The notes under the pieces were generated by a model. The model saw nothing but the letters and a program-made list of their open reading frames with translations, was not told the origin of the DNA and ran no database searches. Shown here in pieces: positions 22,205-29,358 of a stretch of 35,108 nucleotides of DNA. The position numbers and the translations under genes are program-made. This stretch comes from Fibrobacter succinogenes (GTDB lineage Bacteria; Fibrobacterota; Fibrobacteria; Fibrobacterales; Fibrobacteraceae), in NCBI GenBank assembly GCA_902799745.1, contig CADCBQ010000038.1, positions 1 to 35,108 of the forward strand, given 5' to 3'. Position 1 is the stretch's first letter. Each line of letters opens with the position of its first letter.

Positions 22205-22806
22205 TTCTGTGCATCGTTATCCTCACGAAGGTTAACAAGCTCCTTACCATGCTTCGTACCCCGATTTTCAAGAAGCTCACCCCGGACATGAACTTGAAGC
22301 CGGCTTCCCGTCGCCCGATCAGCGCTCAGGAAATGGCTCAGCGCGGTGAACGCAAGGAAAATCGCCAGAACAACAATGGCAAGGACCGTCCTGCTAAGGA
22401 AAATCGCGACAATCGCGCCGCTGACAAACAGCAGCAGCCCGCTCGCGACCGTAATGAACAACGTGACCGTGGCAACCGCCGCGATCGTCGCGACCGCCGC
22501 GAAGGCCGTCGCGAACAGAACGTTGAAGCTCAGAACGTAGCTGCCGAAGCCCAGGCTCCCGCAGCTGCCGCTCCCGCCGTCGAAGCAGCCCCGGCCGCCG
22601 CTCCTGAAGCCCGCCGCCCGCTCGCTCCGCGTATTCCGGTTGAAACTCCGGCCGCTCCTGCCGTCGAAGCCCCGGTCGCTGCCCCTGCAGCACCTGCCGC
22701 TGAACCCGCAGTCGAAGCCGTCGAAACCACCTTCGATCCGTCCAAGGTCCGCTACGGCCGCCGCAACGTGATCAAGAAGGCTCCGGAACTCGCCGACGAA
22801 GACTAA
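22165..22806 (+). CDS. Membrane-anchored, Arg- and Ala/Pro-rich disordered protein
   Basis: A 213-residue protein of unknown function. Residues 2-23 are one transmembrane helix (YIALALSLVAVILCIVILTKV). Residues 45-120 are highly charged and low complexity, with RG/RD-rich motifs (DRGNRRDRRDRREGRR) of the kind that bind RNA or acidic partners. Residues 121-190 are Ala/Pro/Glu-rich, likely extended. The end, FDPSKVRYGRRNVIKKAPE, looks like a conserved functional tail. GAGG is seven bases before ATG 22165; GTG 22156 is an alternative. Translation may be controlled by the structured leader that covers this ribosome site. A strong terminator follows, so it is the only long gene in its transcript. 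Confidence 0.75.
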   Translation: MEYIALALSLVAVILCIVILTKVNKLLTMLRTPIFKKLTPDMNLKPASRRPISAQEMAQRGERKENRQNNNGKDRPAKENRDNRAADKQQQPARDRNEQRDRGNRRDRRDRREGRREQNVEAQNVAAEAQAPAAAAPAVEAAPAAAPEARRPLAPRIPVETPAAPAVEAPVAAPAAPAAEPAVEAVETTFDPSKVRYGRRNVIKKAPELADED

Positions 22807-22835
22807 TTGAGCACGCGCTAGCGCGAAATTGAAAG

Positions 22836-22860
22836 CCTCCGGTCATCGACCGGAGGTTTT
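22836..22860 (+). terminator. Terminator after the 22165 gene
   Basis: A perfect 9-bp stem (CCTCCGGTC/GACCGGAGG) with ATC loop at 22836-22856 is followed by TTTTCGCTTTTTT. Strong intrinsic terminator. Confidence 0.88.
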
Positions 22861-22880
22861 CGCTTTTTTCAAAGCGAACA

Positions 22881-22906
22881 AAAAATCCCCGGCTCTTGCC
22901 GAGGGG
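22881..22906 (-). terminator. Terminator after rpiA
   Basis: CCCC-GGC 22887-22893 pairs with GCC 22898-22900 and GGGG 22903-22906. On the minus strand a run of six T follows GGGGA. It ends the minus-strand FKBP-rpiA transcript; it may also act on the plus strand. Confidence 0.75.
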
Positions 22907-22982
22907 TTTTAATTTGTACAAAAATGTTGGGCAGCAATTCTTCTAACTGCCTACATCCTACAGTCTACTGATGCGCAGCTGA

Positions 22983-23672
22983 CTAGAATTCCACGAGGCC
23001 CTTGTCGGCGTCGGCTAGAATCACCTTGGTCGCCATGCCCACGAACAGACCGTGACCCACGATACCCACGATGTGTTCCAGGTCGCGGGCGAGCTTGTCG
23101 GCGTCTTCGATAATGCCGAACTTGGCGTCTGCAATCAGGTTGCCGCTATCGCTAATCACCGGACCGTCCTTGCCCGGAGCGCCCATACGCACCTTGAGGT
23201 CACCGCCGAGCTTCTTCACTCGTTCGGTCACCACGGCGATGGCACCCGGAATGATTTCCAGCGGTACTGCGAACTTTTCGCCGAGCTTGTTCACCTTCTT
23301 GCCGCTGTCCGCAATGATTACGTAGTTGTCGGTCATCGAGGCGACAATCTTTTCGAGCAGGTGGGCAGCGCCACGACCCTTGATTAGATTGCGCTGGTCA
23401 TCGATTTCGTCGGCACCGTCAATCACCATGTCAAGGTGGCTCACTTCGCCCATTTCTTTGAGCGGAATGCCGAGGCTTCGGCACTGCAGCGTGGTGCTCC
23501 AGCTCGTGCTCACGCCAACCACATGCAGGCCTTCCGTCTTGATACGCTCGGCAAGGCGGTTCACCATGTGGGCGGCGGTGCTACCCGTTCCAAGACCCAC
23601 GGTCATGCCGTCCTTGATCATATCTGCCGCGCGAACGCCTGCAGCCTTCTTGAGTTCGTCCATCGATGCCAT
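22983..23672 (-). CDS. rpiA: Ribose-5-phosphate isomerase A
   Basis: A 229-residue enzyme of the non-oxidative pentose phosphate pathway that interconverts ribose-5-phosphate and ribulose-5-phosphate. Signatures: VGLGTGSTAAHMV (phosphate loop), DMVIDGADEID (with the substrate-binding DGADE), LIKGRGAAHLLEKIVA and the catalytic region ADSGKKVNKLGEKFAVPLEI. I place the start at ATG 23672, because its A overlaps the TAA of the upstream FKBP gene (TAATG) and AGGAG lies nine bases upstream. ATG 23681 is in frame but directly abuts that site. It is co-transcribed with the FKBP gene and ends at a terminator. LLEK replaces the common LREK, a minor change. Confidence 0.95.
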   Translation of the reverse strand: MASMDELKKAAGVRAADMIKDGMTVGLGTGSTAAHMVNRLAERIKTEGLHVVGVSTSWSTTLQCRSLGIPLKEMGEVSHLDMVIDGADEIDDQRNLIKGRGAAHLLEKIVASMTDNYVIIADSGKKVNKLGEKFAVPLEIIPGAIAVVTERVKKLGGDLKVRMGAPGKDGPVISDSGNLIADAKFGIIEDADKLARDLEHIVGIVGHGLFVGMATKVILADADKGLVEF

Positions 23673-24301
23673 TAGCGCCATCTCCTGTTGTGGTTGTTGT
23701 CGTCAAAATCTTCGCCGTCGGCCCCGTCGAAGCCGTCGTCAAAATGGTCAAAATCTTCTTCGCGGTCGGGGTAGCCGCTTTCGAGCTCGGTAAAACTCGG
23801 CTGCTCGATGGCGACCACCGTCACGTCGAAAGTCAGGTCCTTGCCTGCAAAGGGGTGGTTCCCGTCCACGACCACGGTGTCCTTCTTGATTTCCTTGATC
23901 GTGTAAATTCCGTCGGATTCGTCGTCATCGTCCAGATTCAGCCCGTCCACGAACTCGTCTGCCGTCTCGGGCAGCTGGAATTCGCGCACGTCTTCGTCCA
24001 TGTACATCTCGAGCTCCATGCCGAGCCAAATTTCGCCCACTTCGCGGAGTTCGTCCTTCGGAACTTCCATCACCAAGTCGGGGCGGTAGGGGCCGTAGCC
24101 CTGTTCAAACGGAATATCGACAGTAAAACTTTCATTCAAGTGACGGCCTTCCAGCGCGTCTTCAAGCCCCGGAATAATATTGTTGAACCCGTGAATGTAC
24201 ACGAACGGGTAGCTCGCGGGCACTTCTTCGAGAATCTTTCCGGTGCGTTCCTTCAAGGAATAGGCAATGCTGACCTTCAGCTTGTCTTGAATAATTTCCA
24301 T
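23672..24301 (-). CDS. SlyD-like FKBP-type peptidyl-prolyl isomerase
   Basis: A 209-residue prolyl isomerase/chaperone. The FKBP core is split by an insert-in-flap domain as in SlyD: VSIAYSLKERTGKILEE, then YIHGFNNIIPGLEDALEGRHLNESFTVDIPFEQGYGPY, the chaperone insert (about 75-135), and return to the core with VVVDGNHPFAGKDLTFDVTVVAIE. The C-terminus is strongly acidic (FDHFDDGFDGADGEDFDDNN), in place of the His/Cys-rich metal-binding tail of enterobacterial SlyD, so nickel handling is not indicated. ATG 24301 is used; the open frame continues upstream to 24358 but that would cross the promoter box. TATATTTG at 24309-24316 (minus strand) lies seven bases before the ATG, suggesting a leaderless start. 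It is followed by rpiA with one-base overlap. Confidence 0.9.
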   Translation of the reverse strand: MEIIQDKLKVSIAYSLKERTGKILEEVPASYPFVYIHGFNNIIPGLEDALEGRHLNESFTVDIPFEQGYGPYRPDLVMEVPKDELREVGEIWLGMELEMYMDEDVREFQLPETADEFVDGLNLDDDDESDGIYTIKEIKKDTVVVDGNHPFAGKDLTFDVTVVAIEQPSFTELESGYPDREEDFDHFDDGFDGADGEDFDDNNHNRRWR

Positions 24302-24334
24302 ACGCGCGCAAATATAGCAAAAGGCGAGTGATGC

Positions 24335-24394
24335 GAAAACGTGCTTGCATGTTTTCATATCCGAGCCGTACTATATGCACTCCGAAGGAGTGCC
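24335..24394 (+). repeat. Two-hairpin structured intergenic element, copy 2
   Basis: Hairpin I pairs 24335-24344 with 24347-24356 (10 bp, one G-T pair, apex TGCTTGCA). Hairpin II pairs 24377-24383 with 24387-24393 (7 bp, GAA loop). The linker begins ATATCCGAGCCG and ends ATATGC. Loops and linker match copy 1 at 786-860 while both stems differ by compensating changes. A closing helix like that in copy 1 is not evident. It lies 18 bp upstream of the minus-strand TATATTTG box of the FKBP gene and downstream of the ParE toxin gene. Confidence 0.7.
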
Positions 24395-24420
24395 AAGATA
24401 GAAATTTTTACCCCTTTTTA

Positions 24421-24759
24421 CTATATAATCGGGAACATCATACGTGTCCAAAGCGCGTCATCTAGATCGCGTCTGGAATCGACAACTGCTAAAACCTTTA
24501 CGCGGTATTCTTCTTTGCGATAAAAAATTCTCCAGGGGCTTACAACGAGTTCCCGGAATCCGTTGATTTGCAAATATTCTAATTCCGCAGGAATTTTGCC
24601 CAAATCTGGAAACTTTTCAAGGACTTGGCATTCCTTTTTTATTCTAGCAAGCGAGTCTTTGGCGTTTTTGGGGCTACTTGTTGCAATATGCAAGATGATG
24701 GACTTCAAGTCGAGAGATGCCGATTCAGACCATTCTACAATGATTTTCTTAGAGGGCAT
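24421..24759 (-). CDS. ParE/RelE-superfamily toxin
   Basis: A 112-residue toxin of a type II toxin-antitoxin pair. The fold is suggested by VEWSESASLDLKSIILHIA (N-terminal helix pair), IKKECQVLEKFPDLGKIPAE, and the strand core FRELVVSPWRIFYRKEEYRVKVLAVVDSRRDLDDALW. The RELVVSPWRIFYR block is characteristic of ParE-type proteins, many of which poison gyrase; RelE-type mRNA cleavage is the alternative. The gene overlaps the upstream antitoxin gene by 11 bp, which couples their translation. It sits among housekeeping genes and has no transposase or integrase nearby. The preserved full length suggests it is active. Confidence 0.88.
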   Translation of the reverse strand: MPSKKIIVEWSESASLDLKSIILHIATSSPKNAKDSLARIKKECQVLEKFPDLGKIPAELEYLQINGFRELVVSPWRIFYRKEEYRVKVLAVVDSRRDLDDALWTRMMFPII

Positions 24760-25024
24760 TTAGTTCTTTCTCCAAGGAATCAAAGAGGTCTTTTTGATTG
24801 ATTGTTTTTCCTTTTGAAAATTCGGCTTCGCTTTGAGCGAAAAGCTTAAACAACTTTAAGCCGTCCTGCATCATTTGGAATGTCTCGGTATCGAGGATTA
24901 CGCCGCGAGCTTCACCGTTTTGCGTGACGATGTAGGGTGCACGAGTGTCATTTACATGGTCTAGCACTTTTGCAGCGTTTGCCTTAATGTAAGAAATCGG
25001 CTTGATATTTTTATAGGTTGGCAT
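24749..25024 (-). CDS. Phd/YefM-family antitoxin
   Basis: A 91-residue antitoxin. The N-terminal DNA-binding part reads ISYIKANAAKVLDHVNDTRAPYIVTQNGEARGVILDTETFQMMQDGLKLF, the standard Phd/YefM pattern. The C-terminal part (about 60-91, EAEFSKGKTINQKDLFDSLEKEL) would wrap the toxin. I use ATG 25024; the frame stays open further upstream to 25084 but with no better start. A TATATTTA box on the minus strand lies about 35 bases before the ATG. It likely represses its own promoter together with the toxin, as in other members of the family. It overlaps the toxin gene by 11 bp. Confidence 0.88.
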   Translation of the reverse strand: MPTYKNIKPISYIKANAAKVLDHVNDTRAPYIVTQNGEARGVILDTETFQMMQDGLKLFKLFAQSEAEFSKGKTINQKDLFDSLEKELNAL

Positions 25025-25137
25025 AAAACCTCGAATATGACTGAATTCGGTATTAAATATAGTCTTTCGTTGGCAATAACGCAACCCTTTGTGCCGGTGT
25101 AAGACATTCGACCCTCATTTTTTACTACATTACGGCC

Positions 25138-25866
25138 ATGCTATACGGTATTTGTTCTGATATCCATTCTAACGCGGTGGCTTTCGAGGCGGTTCTTGCC
25201 TCTATGAAGGACAACGGGGTAGAACGGAGGGTTTGTCTGGGTGATTTAGTGGGTTATGGCGCGGATCCTGACGAAAGTGTTCGTTTGGCTCGCGAAAATA
25301 TGGACATTTGCATTATCGGTAACCACGACAGTGTGGCGATCAAGCACGAGTCCAGCGCCGGGTTCAACCCCTATGCCAAGCAGGCCATCGAATGGACGCA
25401 GAACCACTTGTCGGAAGATTCGATTTCGTATTTGCGTTCGTTGCCGTATGTTTGCGAAGAAAACGACATTTGCTTTGTGCATGCCTCTCCGCTTTCGCCC
25501 GCGGACTGGGTGTACGTGACCGAGCTCGAAGACGCCCTCGACGCTTTTGAACATTTCAAGGGCCGCTACTGCTTTGTGGGCCATACGCACAGCCCGGTGA
25601 TTGTGGCGAGTCGTCCGAACGCCATCCCCAAGATTCTGGACGAATACGAATACAGGATCGAAGACACGGAACGCTTGCTGGTGAACGTGGGCAGCGTAGG
25701 TCAGCCGCGTGACCGCGACCCGCGCTCCTGCTGGTGTCTGCTGGATACCGAGACCATGTGCGTGCGCCTGATTCGCGTCGATTACGACGTGTTCGAAACG
25801 CAGGAACGCATGAAAAAGGCCGGCATGCCGAGTTTCTTGATTGACCGCCTGAGTGTAGGCCGCTAG
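25138..25866 (+). CDS. Calcineurin-like metallophosphoesterase
   Basis: A 242-residue dinuclear-metal phosphoesterase. All family motifs are present: SDIHSN (D8, H10), LGDLVGYG (D36), IIGNHD (N62, H63), FVHASP, CFVGHTHSPV and LLVNVGSVGQPRD. Such proteins hydrolyse varied phosphodiesters or dinucleotides; the NVGSVGQPRDRDPR ending is typical of the YfcE/ApaH-like bacterial group, but the substrate is unknown. The ATG follows TACATTACGGCC with no ribosome site. rlmH begins four bases after its stop, so the two are probably one operon. No sign of truncation. Confidence 0.88.
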   Translation: MLYGICSDIHSNAVAFEAVLASMKDNGVERRVCLGDLVGYGADPDESVRLARENMDICIIGNHDSVAIKHESSAGFNPYAKQAIEWTQNHLSEDSISYLRSLPYVCEENDICFVHASPLSPADWVYVTELEDALDAFEHFKGRYCFVGHTHSPVIVASRPNAIPKILDEYEYRIEDTERLLVNVGSVGQPRDRDPRSCWCLLDTETMCVRLIRVDYDVFETQERMKKAGMPSFLIDRLSVGR

Positions 25867-25870
25867 TCCC

Positions 25871-26332
25871 ATGAAATGGGTCTTGGCTGTTTTTGGTAAG
25901 GCTGGTTCGCCGTTCATTGCCGACGAGGTCGACAAGTATGTCAAGCGTTTGCGTGGGGGAATGTTCCCGCTCGAAGTCGTGGAACTCAAGGAGTCCAAGA
26001 TAGACGACCGCGTGCAGGCGTTGGCACAAGAAGCGACACTTTTTGACAAGAAATTCCCGAAGTCCGAATTCAAGCGCGTCATTTTGTCCGAAGAGGGCAA
26101 GCTGATGGATACGGTCAAACTTTCGGATACCTTGCGCGACCGTTTTCCGGGAAATATAGTGTTCTTGATCGGGTCGGCATACGGCATCGACGAGAACCTG
26201 AAAAAGACCGCCGACTTGCTCCTTTCTCTTTCGCCGTTGACGTTTACCCATGACCATGCACGCGTGCTTTTTGCCGAACAGCTTTACCGCGTTCAAATGG
26301 TTATGCAGAACCACCCGTACCATCATAGATGA
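25871..26332 (+). CDS. rlmH: 23S rRNA (pseudouridine1915-N3)-methyltransferase
   Basis: A 153-residue SPOUT-class methyltransferase that methylates pseudouridine 1915 in helix 69 of 23S rRNA, working on assembled 70S ribosomes. Signatures are VVELKESK in the first half and, in the knot, VFLIGSAYGID, LSLSPLTFTHDHARVLFAEQLYRVQMV and the terminal HPYHHR, which contacts SAM and the ribosome. FLIGSAYG replaces the more common FLIGGAYG. Length matches the family (about 155). It starts four bases after the metallophosphoesterase stop. An A/T-rich hairpin (26353-26374) lies between its stop and the tRNA-Lys promoter and may end transcription. Confidence 0.93.
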   Translation: MKWVLAVFGKAGSPFIADEVDKYVKRLRGGMFPLEVVELKESKIDDRVQALAQEATLFDKKFPKSEFKRVILSEEGKLMDTVKLSDTLRDRFPGNIVFLIGSAYGIDENLKKTADLLLSLSPLTFTHDHARVLFAEQLYRVQMVMQNHPYHHR

Positions 26333-26378
26333 CCGCTCGCGTCAAACTAAATTTTTTTGATTTTTATCAAAAAATCCC

Positions 26379-26407
26379 TTGACAGGGGGCTTTTTTTATT
26401 CTATTAT
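26379..26407 (+). promoter_or_regulatory. Strong sigma-70-type promoter for tRNA-Lys
   Basis: Perfect TTGACA at 26379-26384, 17-bp spacer, TATTAT at 26402-26407. The expected start is near 26414, about 16 bases before the mature tRNA. It is the closest match to the sigma-70 consensus in the window. Confidence 0.85.
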
Positions 26408-26429
26408 TGTGCGCGTCCTAAGCGACTAT

Positions 26430-26502
<73 letters not shown>

Positions 26503-26515
26503 AGAGGTTTTTTAC

Positions 26516-26523
26516 TATATTTG
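26516..26523 (+). promoter_or_regulatory. TATATTTG promoter box for prfC
   Basis: TATATTTG starts 14 bases after the tRNA-Lys 3' end and ends five bases before ATG 26529, so prfC would be expressed from a leaderless message or by readthrough from the tRNA promoter. Confidence 0.5.
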
Positions 26524-26528
26524 GCGCC

Positions 26529-28094
26529 ATGAATTCCGAAATCGAAAAACGCCGCACTTTTGCCATTGTCAGCCACCCTGACGCAGGTAAAACCACCATC
26601 ACCGAAAAGTTCCTGTGGTACGGAAACGTCATCCGCGAAGCGGGCCACGTGCGCGCCAAGGCAAACCGCAGCTACACGGTGAGTGACTGGATGAAGATTG
26701 AACAGCAGCGTGGTATTTCGGTTTCGAGTTCCGTGCTGAATTTCCCGTTCGAAGGTTGCATGTTCAACCTGGTCGATACCCCGGGGCACCAGGACTTCTG
26801 CGAAGACACCTACCGCGCCCTGACAGCCGTCGATGCCGCCCTTGTGCTCATTGATAGCGTGAACGGTGTAGAAAAGCAGACTATCAAGCTCATGGATGTG
26901 TGCCGCATGCGCCATACGCCCATCATCACTTTCATCAACAAGATGGACTTGGATGGCCGCCACGTGCTCGACCTGCTCGATGAAATCGAAAGCATTTTGA
27001 AAATCAAGGTCGCCCCCTTTACGCTCCCGATTGGCGTGGGTAAGCTTTTCAAGGGTGTGTATTCTATTGCCGAAAATACCTTCCATACCTTCAATAAAGA
27101 AGAAGGCCATCAGGAAATCATCCAGATGGAAGGCCCGGATGATCCGCGCCTCGTAGAAATGTGCGGCGAAAACTGGGTCGCTCAGTTCAAGGAAGAATAC
27201 GAGATGGTGACCGGTGCCATGGACCCGTTCGACCACGAAAAGTTCTTGAAGGGCGAAATGTGCCCCGTGTTCTTCGGTTCTGCGGTGAATAACTTCGGTG
27301 TGCGTCAGTTGCTGAACGCTTTTGCAAAGCTTGCGCCGCCCCCGATGGTGCGCGAAACCGACAAGCGTCCGGTGAGCCCCGACGAAAACGACTTTAGCGC
27401 GTTTGTGTTCAAGATTCAAGCGAACATGGACCCCAAGCACCGCGACCGTACGGCATTCCTGCGCATTTGCTCGGGCAGCTTTACCCGTGGCGAAAAGGTT
27501 TACCACGTGCGCACGGGCCGCGAAATCCGCCTGGCCGCCCCGACCGCCTTCCTCGCGAAGGACAAGGAAGTGATCGATCACGCCTGGGCGGGCGATATCG
27601 TGGGCATTAACGACCCGGGACTTTTCCGCATCGGCGATACGCTGACCGACGGCGAAAAGATCAACTTCACCGGCATCCCGGACTTCGCTCCGGAACACTT
27701 TGCCCGCGTGACGCTCCTGAACCCGCTTAAGTCTAAGCAGATGGCGAAGGGGCTTGCCGAACTTTCCGAAGAAGGTGCTACTCAGCTGTACGAACCGCTC
27801 AAGTCCGCTATTCCTGTGATTGGCGTGGTGGGCGAGTTGCAGTTCGACGTGCTCAAGTTCCGCCTGCAGAGTGAATACGGTGCCGACGTGTCGCTGGACC
27901 GCGTGCCCGCTCACGGAATCCGCTGGGTGTCGGGCCCCGAAGCCGATGTGGCCAAGTTCGCCGAAGAATACGCCATGGACTGCATGATGGACAAGGAACG
28001 TAATCTCGTTTGCCTGTTCCCGAACGAATACCGCTTGAACCTTGCTATCAAGAACTACGAAAAGCTGACATTCGCCGCCACTTCGCAGGGCTAG
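26529..28094 (+). CDS. prfC: Peptide chain release factor 3
   Basis: A 521-residue translational GTPase that removes RF1 or RF2 from the ribosome after peptide release. GTPase motifs: SHPDAGKTT (residues 15-23), EQQRGISVSSSV in switch I, VDTPGHQDF, and FINKMDLDGR. The VSSSVLNFPFEG stretch, GHVRAKANRSYTVSDWMKIEQQRG and the C-terminal GVVGELQFDVLKFRLQSEYGADV are RF3-specific and separate it from EF-G and TypA. Length is normal for the family. The ATG follows TATATTTG by five bases with no ribosome site. The gene directly follows tRNA-Lys. A hairpin at about 28102-28119 lies after the stop. Confidence 0.95.
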   Translation: MNSEIEKRRTFAIVSHPDAGKTTITEKFLWYGNVIREAGHVRAKANRSYTVSDWMKIEQQRGISVSSSVLNFPFEGCMFNLVDTPGHQDFCEDTYRALTAVDAALVLIDSVNGVEKQTIKLMDVCRMRHTPIITFINKMDLDGRHVLDLLDEIESILKIKVAPFTLPIGVGKLFKGVYSIAENTFHTFNKEEGHQEIIQMEGPDDPRLVEMCGENWVAQFKEEYEMVTGAMDPFDHEKFLKGEMCPVFFGSAVNNFGVRQLLNAFAKLAPPPMVRETDKRPVSPDENDFSAFVFKIQANMDPKHRDRTAFLRICSGSFTRGEKVYHVRTGREIRLAAPTAFLAKDKEVIDHAWAGDIVGINDPGLFRIGDTLTDGEKINFTGIPDFAPEHFARVTLLNPLKSKQMAKGLAELSEEGATQLYEPLKSAIPVIGVVGELQFDVLKFRLQSEYGADVSLDRVPAHGIRWVSGPEADVAKFAEEYAMDCMMDKERNLVCLFPNEYRLNLAIKNYEKLTFAATSQG

Positions 28095-28126
28095 AATCAA
28101 GGTAAAATCGAAAATTTTACTTGCAT

Positions 28127-28174
28127 AGACTCCGGTCTGAATATACATTTAGAATGGTGTTCGGATTGGAGTCT
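28127..28174 (+). promoter_or_regulatory. Inverted repeat enclosing a -10-like box and covering the SD site
   Basis: Bases 28127-28139 can pair with 28162-28174 over 13 positions with three G-U pairs, leaving a 22-base loop. The loop contains TATACATTTAG. The 3' arm contains GGAG, the ribosome site for ATG 28177. A long readthrough RNA would hide the site; a transcript started inside the loop would not. Confidence 0.45.
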
Positions 28175-28176
28175 TT

Positions 28177-29358
28177 ATGAATTTTACAGGGTCGCTTAAG
28201 TTCCTTACATTGTCTACAATTTTGACGGTATGCCTTGCCGGCAATGCATTCTCAGCAGTTGAATACACTTTGCATAAGTCGGCGAATCCGACCTCCGACG
28301 AGCAAGACGCCTACAAGCGAATCACGACCGTGATGGATTCTGCGGTCAAACTCTACAATACCTATTCGAATCTTTCCAAGTACATCAACGTGTATTATGC
28401 GCCGGGCGTGCCCACGGCCGAAGCCAGCAGCAACGGAGACTTGCGCTTTGGCGAAAACCGCAGCTACATGGTGGTACCGACAGCCATGCACGAGATGGGA
28501 CACACGATGGGAATCGGGACTACGTCGGAATATGCGGCAACGTGTGTAGATGGAGTCTTCAGGAACGACAAAGTTCAGGCGAAACTTCGTGAGATGGATG
28601 GCCCGAACGCGGAACTCCATTGCGACCGTCAGCATATCTGGCCGTATGGCTTGAACCAGGCAAGCGAAGCCAAGTCCGAGCAGGACCTGATCAACCACGT
28701 GATTCTCGTGGAGACCATTTACCAGCAGCTGTTCAAGGTTGCGTTCTACAAAGAGGGGAGAATCAAGTCCCTTGGCGATACCAAGAAGTGCATGGGGATT
28801 ACTTCGAGTAACGCTCTGGAATTGATGGATTGTAAGGATACGGCGACCTTCGTGAAGATTTTCTCGGTGGGCGACAACCCGGTTACATACTACATTCAGC
28901 TCGGGAACCGCGTCGTGGATATCCCGAACGAATCCACAGCGGCTGGCATTAGAGCGGCAACCTACGGTTACAATGGCGGCGCTCACCAGCGGTATGTATT
29001 TGAAGGCGCTCCGGTCAATACACCGAATGCATTCTATTTCAAGAACTACAAGAGCGGGCATTACCTGCAGTCGGTGGGAAATACCGTAGTGCAGAATCCG
29101 AAACAGCAGAACGATTCGTTCATCTGGCAGATTCAGGAAACTATCGAGGAAGATACTTCGGCTACAGACACTTCAGCTGCAGATACCTCTGTCGCGGATA
29201 CGAGCAAGAAGGATACTTCCAAGACGGATATTGCTGCAAGGCAAATTGTACACACGCAGCAGCTCCGGTTGCCGACGAGAACCTTCGACCTGAAGGGACG
29301 CGCCGTTCGCAAGCAGACGCTAAGCCGCGGGCGCGGAACGATTCTGTTTAACAGGTGA
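28177..29358 (+). CDS. Secreted zincin-like protein with ricin-type C-terminal region
   Basis: A 393-residue exported protein. Residues 1-27 are a signal peptide. The N-terminal domain contains TAMHEMGHTMGIGTTSEY, a zincin HExxH (H105, E106, H109). The third ligand expected at residue 115 in HExxHxxGxxH proteins is Thr, so either another residue serves or activity is altered. Residues about 205-320 resemble a beta-trefoil ricin-B/CBM13-type module (KKCMGITSSNALELMDCKD, YYIQLGNRVVDIP, FKNYKSGHYLQSVG). A DTS-repeat linker begins at about 327. The end, TRTFDLKGRAVRKQ...GTILFNR, looks like a T9SS-type sorting tail (FDLKGR...), which is tentative. Cell-surface or secreted peptidase binding sugars is a plausible role. 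SD GGAG precedes ATG 28177. Confidence 0.75.
   Translation: MNFTGSLKFLTLSTILTVCLAGNAFSAVEYTLHKSANPTSDEQDAYKRITTVMDSAVKLYNTYSNLSKYINVYYAPGVPTAEASSNGDLRFGENRSYMVVPTAMHEMGHTMGIGTTSEYAATCVDGVFRNDKVQAKLREMDGPNAELHCDRQHIWPYGLNQASEAKSEQDLINHVILVETIYQQLFKVAFYKEGRIKSLGDTKKCMGITSSNALELMDCKDTATFVKIFSVGDNPVTYYIQLGNRVVDIPNESTAAGIRAATYGYNGGAHQRYVFEGAPVNTPNAFYFKNYKSGHYLQSVGNTVVQNPKQQNDSFIWQIQETIEEDTSATDTSAADTSVADTSKKDTSKTDIAARQIVHTQQLRLPTRTFDLKGRAVRKQTLSRGRGTILFNR

Noticed and set aside
24302..24358. Longer N-terminus for the FKBP protein starting at 24358
   Set aside because: The extra residues overlap the TATATTTG box and hairpin I of the repeat element; ATG 24301 fits the family N-terminus.
24421..25024. 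Genomic island or prophage around the toxin-antitoxin pair
   Set aside because: No integrase, transposase, direct repeats or change in gene type in the flanks; only a stand-alone TA pair is supported.
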